Shown here: piece after piece, positions 20,821-30,300 of the stretch
Position numbering within the stretch: position 1 is the first letter of the stretch
Layout: every line of letters starts with the position of its first letter
Source of the DNA: a virus
Virus record (IMG/VR): IMGVR_UViG_3300047376_000089
Coordinates: 1-52,045 of that record
Length of the DNA stretch: 52,045 nucleotides
Reading direction: 5' to 3' (one strand)
Position numbers and translations under genes: made by a program
Notes under the pieces: generated by a model
Told to the model about the DNA's origin: nothing
Database searches by the model: none
Seen by the model: the letters and a program-made list of their open reading frames with translations, nothing else

Positions 20821-21711
20821 ATGAACCAAGTATCAACAATAAACACAGGTAACTTTAATGCAATGGCAGAGGCAATGGGTATGTCAGTAGACACCCAACA
20901 AAAGTCTCAGGCCAGTACACTTGCTAGATTGCGTGTCAATCACTCACCTATCATGGGTGAGGAAACCATCAATGGTAAGAAGGTTAAAGTTGAGGTTGTG
21001 TCAGGTGGTACATACAAGTTGGAGATACCAGATGGTCCGACTTACTACGCCACTTCAGCTACTATACGTCCATACCTACAACGTTTTATGTACAAACGTT
21101 TTGTAAAAGGTAGTGACAGTACACCTAATCGTTACGTCAAAACACTAATGGCTAACGACTTGAACAACGACATGAAGGACAATGACGGTGGCTTCAACTG
21201 TGGTAAACCTGCAGGTTACATTGAAGACTTCAAGGCATTACCTGAGAAGACACAAGACTTGATACGTCAAATCAAACGAGTACGTGTACTGTTTGGTACG
21301 GTAGAACTACATGGCATTGTAGATGCTACAGGTAAGTCAGTAGAGTTGTCACCACAGGCGTTCATCTACGAGATAGAGAATCGTGATGCGTTCAAAGGTG
21401 CAGGTGTAATCTTCAACAAGCTAGGCAAGATGCGTAGGCTACCAGTACAGCATAACGTATCAATGTCTACTGAAGAGCAGTCAATGCCTAACGGTAACGT
21501 GTGGTACTTACCTACATTTACACTTGACTTAGGTGAAACACTTGAGGTGGGTGATGGTGAGCAAGAAACCTTTGCTAATTTCATGGCATGGATTGAGAAC
21601 TATAATGAGTACATCAAGTCTGCATGGAATGATAATGCCTACAAGAATGACGATACAGATACAGATACTGTAGAGGAGTTCGTAGACATTGACGCAGAGG
21701 ACTTTGTGTAA
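20821..21711 (+). CDS. Putative single-stranded DNA-binding protein
   Basis: A 296-residue protein. The body is beta-rich with many basic and aromatic residues (YLQRFMYKRFVKGSDSTPNR, KRVRVLFGTVELHGIVD). The last 25 residues are dominated by Asp and Glu and end EDFV, the acidic tail with a terminal aromatic seen in phage ssDNA-binding proteins such as T7 gp2.5. Position between polymerase and recombination nuclease supports this. It has its own promoter-like site and a strong AAAGGAG, consistent with high expression. I recognise no named family, so the function is inferred. Confidence 0.58.
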   Translation: MNQVSTINTGNFNAMAEAMGMSVDTQQKSQASTLARLRVNHSPIMGEETINGKKVKVEVVSGGTYKLEIPDGPTYYATSATIRPYLQRFMYKRFVKGSDSTPNRYVKTLMANDLNNDMKDNDGGFNCGKPAGYIEDFKALPEKTQDLIRQIKRVRVLFGTVELHGIVDATGKSVELSPQAFIYEIENRDAFKGAGVIFNKLGKMRRLPVQHNVSMSTEEQSMPNGNVWYLPTFTLDLGETLEVGDGEQETFANFMAWIENYNEYIKSAWNDNAYKNDDTDTDTVEEFVDIDAEDFV

Positions 21712-22562
21712 TGTATCACCGTGCTGAACTAGCAATACATCAGTACCTAGAAAATGCTGCCAACGGTAAGTCTACTATGTCGGATGAAACAATCGACACG
21801 GTAGCACGTGAGGTAGCAGAGGCACTGAAACGTCAGTTCGGTAGTGGTAATAAACGTGGTGAGTTCAGGTTAAGGATGTCCAACATTGGGCGTCCTACTT
21901 GCCAACTCTGGTTTGATAAGAACAAACCTGAAACGGCATTACCAAAGCCGACTACATTTGTAATGAACATGATGTTAGGAGATATAGTTGAGGCTGTTTT
22001 TAAGGGTGTTCTTAAAGAGTCTAACGTGGCTTTTGAAGACACTGATAAAGTTAGCCTTCCAGTGGGAGATAGTAATGATACTGTTGTTTCTGGGAGTTAT
22101 GATCTTATCGTAGACGGTGCACTTGATGATGTAAAGTCAGCATCAGATTGGTCTTACAGAAATAAGTTTGAGTCATACGATACGTTAGCCAAAGGAGATT
22201 CGTTTGGATATGTCGGGCAGTTAGCAGGTTATGCTAAAGCTTCAGGTAAGAAGGTAGGTGGTTGGTGGGTAGTCAACAAAGCCAACGGTGGCATCAAGTA
22301 TGTACCTGCTGACAACCTTGACATGGAAGCAGAGATGGACAAGATCAGACAGACTGTGGAGACAGTCAATAAGAACGAGTTCAAACGATGCTTCAGCCCT
22401 GTACCTGAGTTCTTTAGGGGTAAACCTACAGGCAATACGGTACTCAATGATGGTTGCAAGTTCTGCGACTATCGACACGAGTGTTGGCCTAACATGGTGG
22501 AAGAGCCATCACGAATGTCAAAAGCAAAAGACCCTAAGATAGTGGCATACATAGAGGAGTAA
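21711..22562 (+). CDS. PD-(D/E)XK nuclease with probable Fe-S cluster (Cas4/RecB-like)
   Basis: A 283-residue nuclease. Four cysteines, Cys64 in RPTCQLW and Cys249, Cys252 and Cys258 in CKFCDYRHEC, match the iron-sulphur cluster of Cas4/AddB-type nucleases. The active-site region GSYDLIVDGALDDVKSA gives Asp131 and Asp140-Val-Lys142, with Gln170 (VGQLAGYA) as the typical later motif. It probably degrades host DNA or processes phage ends for recombination, doing the job of T7 gp6 exonuclease. It overlaps the ssDNA-binding gene by one base. Confidence 0.82.
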   Translation: MYHRAELAIHQYLENAANGKSTMSDETIDTVAREVAEALKRQFGSGNKRGEFRLRMSNIGRPTCQLWFDKNKPETALPKPTTFVMNMMLGDIVEAVFKGVLKESNVAFEDTDKVSLPVGDSNDTVVSGSYDLIVDGALDDVKSASDWSYRNKFESYDTLAKGDSFGYVGQLAGYAKASGKKVGGWWVVNKANGGIKYVPADNLDMEAEMDKIRQTVETVNKNEFKRCFSPVPEFFRGKPTGNTVLNDGCKFCDYRHECWPNMVEEPSRMSKAKDPKIVAYIEE

Positions 22563-22564
22563 AC

Positions 22565-22789
22565 ATGATAGGCGATGCAGAAATCCAAGAGTTACAGGAT
22601 AACATCAAAGAGATGGAACAAGAACTCACGGAGAAAAAGAAAGCCTTACGAGAAGCTAAATATGCAGGGCTACGTACAGCAATGCAAGCACGTAAGGATG
22701 CCGATGAAGCAGTTCGTCAAGAACTAAAGGAACTAGGTATAGCACCTTCTTCTTTTGGTCAACCATTACAGTGGCACTGGAAGTTCTAG
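22565..22789 (+). CDS. Small coiled-coil protein (74 aa)
   Basis: Almost entirely a charged helix (IQELQDNIKEMEQELTEKKK, ALREAKYAGLRTAM) with a short C-terminal tail ending PLQWHWKF. A coiled-coil dimer is likely. It lies between two DNA nucleases and could regulate or bridge them; no family recognised. Its stop overlaps the likely start of endonuclease I. Confidence 0.6.
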   Translation: MIGDAEIQELQDNIKEMEQELTEKKKALREAKYAGLRTAMQARKDADEAVRQELKELGIAPSSFGQPLQWHWKF

Positions 22790-23241
22790 TGGACGGTAAA
22801 CGTTTCAAACATGCTTTAAAGCAGGGGTATAGGAGTGGTCTAGAGATAAAAGTCAAAGACTATCTGAAAGAAAAAAAGGTACGTTTCAAGTATGAGTCTC
22901 TCAAGATAGAATGGGAAGACTTAATGTACCGCACCTATACTCCTGACTTTATATTGCATAACGGTTTAATAATAGAAACAAAGGGAAGATTTACTACAGA
23001 CGATAGACGAAAGCATGTGAATATAAAAAAACAACACCCTAACCTAGACATACGTTTTGTGTTTGAGAACAGTAGACGTAAGTTAAGTAAGGGTGCAAAG
23101 ACAACGTATGCTTTATGGTGTGATAGAAATAATTTCTTATATGCTGATAGGGTTATTCCAGAGGAATGGTTGAAAGAAAAAGGTAAAGACCTTCATCCAG
23201 AACTTGTAGAGTTTCCTTACGAAAAGATAAAAAGGAGATGA
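22789..23241 (+). CDS. Endonuclease I (Holliday junction resolvase), T7 gp3-like
   Basis: A protein of about 150 residues clearly like T7 endonuclease I: RSGLEIKVKDYL, YTPDFIL, IIETKGRF, DDRRKHVNIKKQHPNLDIRF and a basic end FPYEKIKRR. From the longer GTG start at 22771 the catalytic residues are Glu25, Asp59, Glu69 and Lys71. I prefer GTG 22789, which overlaps the previous stop (TAGTG) after GGAAG. The enzyme cuts branched DNA before packaging and helps break down host DNA. Confidence 0.9.
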   Translation: MDGKRFKHALKQGYRSGLEIKVKDYLKEKKVRFKYESLKIEWEDLMYRTYTPDFILHNGLIIETKGRFTTDDRRKHVNIKKQHPNLDIRFVFENSRRKLSKGAKTTYALWCDRNNFLYADRVIPEEWLKEKGKDLHPELVEFPYEKIKRR

Positions 23242-23242
23242 C

Positions 23243-23560
23243 ATGGAAGAAGAACAAACCTTTATTAACTTTGACCCTAACGATTTTATAATACGTATAT
23301 CCCCTGTTATGGAAGACGGTGAATGGAATGGAGATATTAATGTAGGTCAGGTTACAACAGAAATAAATAATTTATCTGATACTGATTATACACATCTTAG
23401 TATCTTGACAGACATGCTAGTATCTGCTATTCCTTTAATGGAGCAAGACAACGAGATTAGAAGTAGACTCTATAAACTAGCACAAGAACAGTTCGGTGAG
23501 GGTGAAAAGCCAGTTGTTACTGAACGAAAAGGAAACGTATTGAAAGTAAACTTTAAGTAG
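23243..23560 (+). CDS. Hypothetical acidic protein (105 aa)
   Basis: An acidic protein (FINFDPNDFIIRISPVMEDG; later DTDYTHLSILTDMLVSAIPL) with a beta N-terminus, helical middle and a basic end. AAAGGAG is well placed. The pattern resembles small proteins next to endonuclease I in marine podoviruses, but no function is known to me. Confidence 0.62.
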   Translation: MEEEQTFINFDPNDFIIRISPVMEDGEWNGDINVGQVTTEINNLSDTDYTHLSILTDMLVSAIPLMEQDNEIRSRLYKLAQEQFGEGEKPVVTERKGNVLKVNFK

Positions 23561-23572
23561 AAGGAGACACGA

Positions 23573-23833
23573 ATGGCAGAAACATTAACGTTAACAAACG
23601 GTGAGCATACAATAACACTGGATGATCCTGTGAATAGTCCAAAGCATTATAACCAAGCAGGTATTGAATGTATTGATGCCATTCGTGCTGCTACTGATGA
23701 AGGTTTTGAGTACTATCTACAGGGTAATATTATGAAGTACCTGTGGAGATACAAGTACAAGAATGGATCAGAGGACTTGAAGAAAGCCCAATGGTATTTG
23801 AATAAACTAATAGAGGTGGTTGATGATAGTTAA
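23573..23833 (+). CDS. DUF3310 family protein, possible nucleotide kinase-related
   Basis: An 86-residue protein with the DUF3310 pattern: DDPVNSPKHYNQAGIECIDA, YLQGNIMKYLWRYKYKNGSE and DLKKAQWYLNKLI. DUF3310 is part of T7 gp1.7, a nucleotide kinase, and occurs alone in many phages. Here only the short domain is present. Position between endonuclease I and the ribonucleotide reductase fits a nucleotide-metabolism role. Confidence 0.88.
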   Translation: MAETLTLTNGEHTITLDDPVNSPKHYNQAGIECIDAIRAATDEGFEYYLQGNIMKYLWRYKYKNGSEDLKKAQWYLNKLIEVVDDS

Positions 23834-23990
23834 AGTATTTCTTACATTAGATATTGACGAGGAAGAGTACCCAATACCTGTGGACGGTTTCATTGACCCA
23901 GAGATAGAGGACGCAATGAATGATTTTATTCACGATGTGGACGGTATAAGAATTAGAAACATGAAGATAATTACACAGGAGCAGACATGA
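23823..23990 (+). CDS. Small acidic protein (55 aa)
   Basis: A short acidic protein (MIVKVFLTLDIDEEEYPIPV, FIDPEIEDAMNDFIHDVDGI, MKIITQEQT). It overlaps the DUF3310 gene by 11 bases, has GAGG before the ATG and its stop forms ATGA with the next gene. The beta-strand, acidic loop, helix, beta layout resembles a small ferredoxin-like fold. Function unknown. Confidence 0.6.
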   Translation: MIVKVFLTLDIDEEEYPIPVDGFIDPEIEDAMNDFIHDVDGIRIRNMKIITQEQT

Positions 23991-24400
23991 AAATTTTAAA
24001 GAGACTGCCTGAGTTTCGTATGAGCCATTGGTTATTACGTATACCTTTAGTTGTTGTATTTGCACAACAGGGTTTAGATAAAATGCCAGTGGACGCAGAG
24101 ACAGCAGCTTCCTTTGACTTACCTTATTTGGTATGGTGGGTAGTTGCATACGGAGAACTAGGCGCAGCTATAGGATTATTATTTGGTGGTCTTTTTTACA
24201 TAAAAGATTTCACTGACTGGATAACAGAGATAGGAGATATACTAACTAGGTTTAGTGGGTTTACTATCGGCTGTATTATGACAGGAGTTATATGGATAGC
24301 TCAACCAGAAAGTTTATTGGACGTTATACTATATGATAACTTTCACGTAATGCTCTGGGTGGGTGGATTATATTTTGCATTGAGAGGAAACAGAACATGA
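23987..24400 (+). CDS. DoxX-like four-span membrane protein
   Basis: A 137-residue integral membrane protein with about four spans (LRIPLVVVFAQQGLDKMPVD; LPYLVWWVVAYGELGAAIGL; FTIGCIMTGVIWIA; FHVMLWVGGLYFALR). The first span with QQGLDK and the AYGELGAAIGLLFGG segment resemble the DoxX family, linked to quinone or redox functions in bacteria. In this place, between nucleotide genes, it may be a host-derived metabolic gene. Exact substrate unknown. It overlaps the ribonucleotide reductase start by four bases. Confidence 0.65.
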   Translation: MKILKRLPEFRMSHWLLRIPLVVVFAQQGLDKMPVDAETAASFDLPYLVWWVVAYGELGAAIGLLFGGLFYIKDFTDWITEIGDILTRFSGFTIGCIMTGVIWIAQPESLLDVILYDNFHVMLWVGGLYFALRGNRT

Positions 24401-26301
24401 ACAATTATTTACCAACAGACTACCAAGCATTTATACACACCTCTCGTTATGCTAGGTGGCTAGAGACAGAACAAAGACGAGAGAGTTGGAGTGAGACAGT
24501 AGAACGTTATATGGATAACATTGTACGTAAGATTGTAGGGGATGATAGTTACATCAATCAAATACGTGATGCTATACTTAGCTTAGATGTAATGCCTAGC
24601 ATGAGAGCAATGATGACAGCAGGGGCAGCAGCAGAACGTGATAACATTTGTATGTACAATTGTTCATACCTTCACGTAGATCATCCCTATGCCTTTGATG
24701 AAGCAATGTTTGTACTTCTGTGTGGCACTGGGGTTGGCTTCAGTGTCGAGAGACAGTTTATCTCTAAACTTCCAGAGATACCACAACTGTTCGACAGTGA
24801 TACTACCATTGTGGTAAAGGACAGTAAGGAAGGGTGGGCTAAATCTTATCGGCAACTACTAGCACTCCTATGGGCAGGGGAGATACCTAAATGGGATGTA
24901 TCTAAAGTACGTCCTGCAGGTTCTCGACTAAAGACATTCGGTGGTAGAGCCAGTGGACCTGCACCTTTGATTGATCTGTTTAACTTTACAGTACAGACAT
25001 TTAAAAATGCACAGGGTAGGCAGCTTAGTTCACTTGAATGTCACGACATGATGTGTTTCATTGGGCAGATAGTTGTAGTCGGTGGTGTTAGACGTAGTGC
25101 CATGATCTCTCTGAGCAACCTGAGTGATGATCGTATGCGTCATGCTAAGTCAGGTCAATGGTGGAACGAGGCTGCACACAGGGCGTTAGCTAATAACAGT
25201 GTGTCGTATACAGACAAGCCAGATTCAGAGACATTCATGCGTGAGTGGTTGGCACTAGTAGAAAGTAAGTCAGGTGAGAGGGGGATATTTAATCGTGAAG
25301 CATCTAAGAAACAAGCTGAGAAATATGGCAGACGTGATCCTAACTTTGAGTTCGGAACTAACCCTTGTAGTGAAATTATCTTACGGTCAGGCCAAGTATG
25401 CAATCTTACAGAGGTTGTGGTACGAGCCACTGACACGATTGAAGACTTGGAACGAAAGGTTAGACTGGCTACAATTCTTGGAACTATACAGTCTACATAC
25501 ACCAAGTTCCCATATCTGCGAAAGGTGTGGCAACGAAATACAGAAGAAGAACGACTGCTCGGTGTGTCTCTCACAGGGGTAATGGACAACCCATTAATGA
25601 CAACAAAGAACAAAGGATTGGATAAGACACTTGAACACTTACGTAAAGTTGCAGTTGACACTAATGCTATGTGGGCTGACCGCCTTGGTATTAATCCTAG
25701 TACAGCAATATCGTGCAACAAACCATCGGGAACTGTATCACAGCTCGTGGACTCAGCCAGTGGGATACATGCACGTCATAACGACTATTACGTTAGAACC
25801 GTTAGAGGAGACAACAACGATCCCCTTACAACCATGATGAAGGATCAGGGTATACCTGCTGAACCTTGTGTATTTAATCCTGATACTACTACAGTGTTTA
25901 GCTTTCCAATGAAAGCACCACACAAAGCTGTTACTCGTAATGACATGACAGCAGTTGAGCAGCTAGAGACATGGTTAATGTATCAACGCCATTGGTGTGA
26001 GCATAAACCCTCAGTGACCTGTACTGTTCGTGATGATGAATGGTTAGAGGTAGGTGCATTTGTGTACAAACATTTTGATGAGATGTCAGGTGTGTCATTT
26101 TTACCACACTCAGATCATACTTATCAGCAAGCACCATATCAGGATTGCACTAAGGAAGATTATCAGGCATTACTAAAGCAGATGCCAAAGGCTATTGACT
26201 GGTCTTTGTTGTCTGACTATGAAAAAGAGGACGGTACTAGTTCAAGTCAAACGTTTGCTTGCACTGGTGATGTCTGTGAAGTTGTAGACATTGGAGCATA
26301 A
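24397..26301 (+). CDS. nrdJ: Class II ribonucleotide reductase, adenosylcobalamin-dependent
   Basis: A 634-residue monomeric reductase of the Lactobacillus RTPR type. Active-site residues lie in NPCSEI (Cys324 radical site, Glu326), with Cys335 in the QVCNLTE segment and a C-terminal redox pair Cys622 and Cys627 (CTGDVC). It reduces ribonucleoside triphosphates using coenzyme B12, so the phage depends on B12 from the host, and works without oxygen dependence. It supplies dNTPs together with ThyX and the MazG-like protein. It is slightly shorter than the Lactobacillus enzyme. Confidence 0.93.
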   Translation: MNNYLPTDYQAFIHTSRYARWLETEQRRESWSETVERYMDNIVRKIVGDDSYINQIRDAILSLDVMPSMRAMMTAGAAAERDNICMYNCSYLHVDHPYAFDEAMFVLLCGTGVGFSVERQFISKLPEIPQLFDSDTTIVVKDSKEGWAKSYRQLLALLWAGEIPKWDVSKVRPAGSRLKTFGGRASGPAPLIDLFNFTVQTFKNAQGRQLSSLECHDMMCFIGQIVVVGGVRRSAMISLSNLSDDRMRHAKSGQWWNEAAHRALANNSVSYTDKPDSETFMREWLALVESKSGERGIFNREASKKQAEKYGRRDPNFEFGTNPCSEIILRSGQVCNLTEVVVRATDTIEDLERKVRLATILGTIQSTYTKFPYLRKVWQRNTEEERLLGVSLTGVMDNPLMTTKNKGLDKTLEHLRKVAVDTNAMWADRLGINPSTAISCNKPSGTVSQLVDSASGIHARHNDYYVRTVRGDNNDPLTTMMKDQGIPAEPCVFNPDTTTVFSFPMKAPHKAVTRNDMTAVEQLETWLMYQRHWCEHKPSVTCTVRDDEWLEVGAFVYKHFDEMSGVSFLPHSDHTYQQAPYQDCTKEDYQALLKQMPKAIDWSLLSDYEKEDGTSSSQTFACTGDVCEVVDIGA

Positions 26302-26312
26302 AGGAGATTTAT

Positions 26313-26756
26313 ATGATCAAACATCCATTTAATAAATCGTGGTACGACAAGTACGACAACGTTGCCAAAGACACCCTTGTAACTTACTTGAAGGGTGTAG
26401 GACATGACGTAGGTGAAGTGAAAGAAGATTATAATGTTGATGTTGTATCAACTAAAAAGGACTTCACCTACTTCAATGAAGCAGAGGTCAAACGTGCATG
26501 GAAAGGTGACTGGCCTAATCACTGGGCTGAGATACGAATACCAGAACGTAAGAAACGTTTGGTAGAAAAGTACAAGAAGGAGAATGGTGTACTTAACTTT
26601 TATATATTCCGTTCTGACTTAAAGCAGGTCTTCCGTATCAAGGATACTGCTCTAACAGAGGATCGTTTGAAAGAGGCACGTGGACGAAACATCCGTGCAG
26701 GTGAGAAGTTCTTTCACGTTCCATACAAAGAAGCTGAATTAATTAACATAGCATAA
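26313..26756 (+). CDS. Hypothetical protein, possible PD-(D/E)XK nuclease fold
   Basis: A 147-residue basic protein. Asp43 in NVDVVS and the FNEAEVKRAW segment (Glu-Val-Lys) have the spacing of a PD-(D/E)XK nuclease core, and basic residues are abundant (RIPERKKRLVEKYKKENG). The match is weak and no named family is recognised. An alternative is a DNA-binding protein without activity. AAAGGAG precedes the ATG; it is followed by two small genes and the terminator. Confidence 0.6.
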   Translation: MIKHPFNKSWYDKYDNVAKDTLVTYLKGVGHDVGEVKEDYNVDVVSTKKDFTYFNEAEVKRAWKGDWPNHWAEIRIPERKKRLVEKYKKENGVLNFYIFRSDLKQVFRIKDTALTEDRLKEARGRNIRAGEKFFHVPYKEAELINIA

Positions 26757-26765
26757 GGAGTACAT

Positions 26766-27017
26766 ATGAAACAACTTACTAGAAAACAACGTGGCCTTGG
26801 CAAGTATGACGCACCGTTAAAGTTTCAATATGAGAAAGGGTATACTGATTTTAAACATGGTCGTGTGTTTAATCCATTCCATAAAGATACCATGCAGCAT
26901 CGGGAGTGGTTACGTGGGTTTAATAAAGCCTACTTTGAGCAACTTAAAAGGGTAAAGGGGAATGAACTTAAAGCAAGAAGCAGATCAATTTCTGGAGGAG
27001 AGGTACGGCATGTCTGA
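26766..27017 (+). CDS. Hypothetical basic protein (83 aa)
   Basis: A basic protein (MKQLTRKQRGLGKYDAPLKF, QYEKGYTDFKHGRVFNPFHK, REWLRGFNKAYFEQLKRVKG) of unknown function. AAGGAG precedes the ATG. The pattern of aromatic and basic residues resembles small phage proteins that accompany MazG-like genes. It overlaps the MazG-like gene by eight bases. Confidence 0.62.
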   Translation: MKQLTRKQRGLGKYDAPLKFQYEKGYTDFKHGRVFNPFHKDTMQHREWLRGFNKAYFEQLKRVKGNELKARSRSISGGEVRHV

Positions 27018-27339
27018 TTTTAATTCATATCAAAGGTCAGCATCAGGTACAGCAATCTATCCTGAACAACACAGGATTACCTATCCTGCCTTGGGCATGG
27101 CAGGTGAGGCAGGTGAGGTAGCCAACAAGGTAAAGAAGCTTATACGAGATGGGCCAGAGAACAGACCTGAGACATGGCGAGAGGACATAGCCAGTGAGAT
27201 AGGAGATGTACTGTGGTACTGTGCTGCACTGGCTAGTGATCTTAACTTATCGTTGGGTATGATAGCTGCACAAAACTTAATCAAGCTAGATAAACGTAAG
27301 GACAAGGGAACACTGGGTGGAAGTGGAGACACTAGATAA
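27010..27339 (+). CDS. MazG-like NTP pyrophosphohydrolase
   Basis: A 109-residue all-alpha NTP pyrophosphatase. Metal-binding acidic residues lie in GMAGEAGEVANKV and in DIASEIGDVLWYC, the EXXE and EXXD pattern of the MazG family. It hydrolyses NTPs or ppGpp-like nucleotides, and in marine phages is thought to tune host nucleotide pools or stringent response. The start at 27010 is chosen because GGAGGAG lies before it; an upstream ATG at 26962 has a poorly spaced site. It is the last gene of the rightward arm, 2-3 bases before a terminator. Confidence 0.88.
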   Translation: MSDFNSYQRSASGTAIYPEQHRITYPALGMAGEAGEVANKVKKLIRDGPENRPETWREDIASEIGDVLWYCAALASDLNLSLGMIAAQNLIKLDKRKDKGTLGGSGDTR

Positions 27340-27371
27340 AAAAAGGGGGAGCTAAATGCTCCCCTTGTTTG
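27337..27371. terminator. Bidirectional terminator between converging arms
   Basis: GGGGAGC (27346-27352) and GCTCCCC (27358-27364) form a 7-base GC stem with a TAAAT loop. Eight A's on the left (27337-27344) give a U tract for leftward transcripts; TTGTTTGTT on the right gives one for rightward transcripts. Confidence 0.88.
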
Positions 27372-30300
27372 TTATCGTATTGCCTTTTTGTAGGCTTTTC
27401 CTATTGTGACCATCTCCTGTAGGTCACTGGCACTTGATCCATCTGGTGATCTGTCATTTCGTTCTATAAATTTTACGGTAGCATACTTTCTAATGTCAGG
27501 TGACATACGCCTGTATTGTGTTTGACTTATTAAATAAGGATCGTCAGACATATACTCCATTCCTGTTTCACGTAAATCACGTTTTAAATTATTTACCTGT
27601 GATTTAATTAAAGGAATAATCTCAGAGTTTACATACTGCTCTTCTGTTACCTCTGCCTTAAAATCTGATGATTTAGATTCATATGCTTGACGTACATACG
27701 TTTCCATATTTTTAGCAATGTCTACTATAGTAGGAATATGTTTACGCAATTCTTTATTTTCTATACGTTGTATCTTAGGAACACGAGACTTACTTCCAAG
27801 TTCCCATTCTTGCATACCTTTACTCTTTAAATACTCACCATACTGTGCATCTCTTTCTTGAAAGTTAAGACCAGTAATGATACGTGTTAAAACATTGGTG
27901 CGATTTTTAGTACCGTCTTCAGCATATAGAAACTCACGTTCTGGTAATTGCTCTTCTGTGCTTGGTAACATAGAAAAACCACGTTGATCAAATGGACGTT
28001 TAACTTCATTACCAAGTGTTGACCAGAAACCTAGATCGGGGTCTTCACGTACATCCTTATACTCTGTTCCACGTAGTCCTGCTGCACGTTGACCTTCAAC
28101 AACTTGGGCAAACGGAACAAGCCACGTAGATAAATAGTTTCCTAGTGCACCACCAAGTAATTTGGCAGAGCTTTCCCCTTTAGTTAAATCAAGACCAGTT
28201 GCAAGGTCAGCAACCTCTTCAATAAAAACATTACCCACACCTGTACGTAAGTTTACACCTAAGAAAGTATCTTGAAACTCTCTTATGTTAAACCAATCGC
28301 CCATAGTGTTATCTCTAAATAAACGTTTGGCTGCTTCACCAAGGTATAAGAACTGACGTAGTGGATACTGTGGTGTAGTATCTAGCATCTCACCTTCAGA
28401 TGTATTAAGCATTTTATAGTCTGGGTTTGCATCATCACTAGTACGATATAAATATGCACCACCAATTGCTCCCCAACCCAAGACGTTACGTTGAATACGT
28501 TGACGATCTTTGGCTGTAAGTGGACCACGTTGCCCTTTCATTACGATGCTTGCCATTTTACGTGTTATAGGTATAGATGCACCACCTGCATATTGACCAA
28601 GTAATTCCATACTGTTAAACATAAAACGTGGGAATGGTGTAATTACAGTCAAACCATTACGTGTAATAAAACTTGACAATTCTTGAAGTGGGGGAAGATC
28701 AGGTTGTTTAGCATATGTTATATCAAGTGCTCTATTAACACTATCATCTACTAAATCCATAAAGCTACGTCCACCTGCAGGACGTACAGATTTAGAGTCG
28801 TTTAACAGGTCACGTATTTTACCTTGATTAAGTGCATCAACAAGATCAATATCCCATTCACGTCTTGATAACCTCTCAAGCTCACCAAAAAATGCACCAC
28901 GTCTAATAAGATATTCCTGCATACGGTTAGGTGTATTTAATACATCAACACCATCCTCAAGTGCAGTAAGGATAGTATCACCTACTCCACCCTTACCACG
29001 TCCTGTGAGTGCCTGTATTTCATTGAGGTTATTAAACATACGATCATATTGATCACCTAGTTCTGGACGATCTAATAGCATGTCAGTGTACCGTTTAGCC
29101 TCAACAGGATTACGGAACATATACTTCATCTGACGAAAGCTATCTGTCCATACATCACCATTGAATACTGCACCTACAGCAGACCCTAAACCATCATTTG
29201 ATAGACGGTATAAGGATTCATCCATGACATTACCAAGGCTTTCCATAGGTGCTCTTATCATGCCTGATGTAAGGTTACGTGAGGCAGTAGCAAGTTGAGA
29301 CACAAGTGCACCACGTCTAATATTTTCCATTCTCATAAATGTTTTACGTATGTTTCCTGCTGCTTCTTTGGCAGCTTTTTCTTTTGCTGCATTAACAGCA
29401 GTAACAGGACGTGCTTTAGCTATCTGTGATAGTTTGTTTAATATCTTACCTGCCTCAGAGCCAGAGCCTACAACAGATAGTACAAAGTCATCGTAAGAAA
29501 GGTTGTACTTTGTAAGAAGTTCATTTAATTTATCATCAGCAAACAGTTCTTTATCTACACTCAACTCAAACAAATCATCAATTATAGTTTTATTTTTACC
29601 AAATGCTTTGGGGTTAGACTTTTTAAGATCGGTAGCAATAGCTACAATAGCATCAAACTTTTCTGGTTTAAGTAGTGGTGAGACAAGCACATCTGGATCG
29701 TCTGTTAAGTGAGCAAATGGTACAGTCTGAGCAACTATACCCTCTTCAAGTGTATCTTTTACAGGTTTGTTTTTATAATTTAGTATTTCTTCTGATGTTT
29801 CTTTACCTGCTTTACGTGTGAGTGTAGGGTCAATTACCTTATTGCCCTTATCTCCTGTTGAAATTATCTTACCAGTACGTTCTTCAAACGCCTCAATGAA
29901 AGCTTGTTTCGTTTCTGGGTTAGCTTCAGCAATTTTCTTAGCTTTACCTGCGGCTTCTTCTGCTGCTTCACTCCCTGCTTCAGCAGCTTGCTTGGAATTT
30001 AATTTAGCACGTGAATATTTTTTAACATTGTTAGTACCCAATAGTTTTGCTACACCTTTACCACCAATAATTGCAGTACCTGCTATCTCTAAACCAGAAA
30101 GCACAGTTAGGGAAGCTGCCAATCCTTTATCAGCTAAGTCTCCCTCTCTCCAAAGCTCTCCTGCTAACTCTAAAGTATCATCTACTTCTTCAATAGCCAG
30201 TGCAGTACCTAAGAATGGAGTAAGTTCAGCACCAGTTACCACACGATATATTGAATCAGTGCCATACCCTGCATCTAATAGTTCATTAATTATTTTTCTG

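Noticed and set aside
25155-25721. 188-codon minus-strand frame
   Set aside because: Lies entirely inside the ribonucleotide reductase gene and has shadow composition.
6308-27339. Phage-encoded single-subunit RNA polymerase
   Set aside because: No large gene with that pattern is present; all large rightward genes are accounted for, and promoter-like sites are of the host sigma-70 kind.
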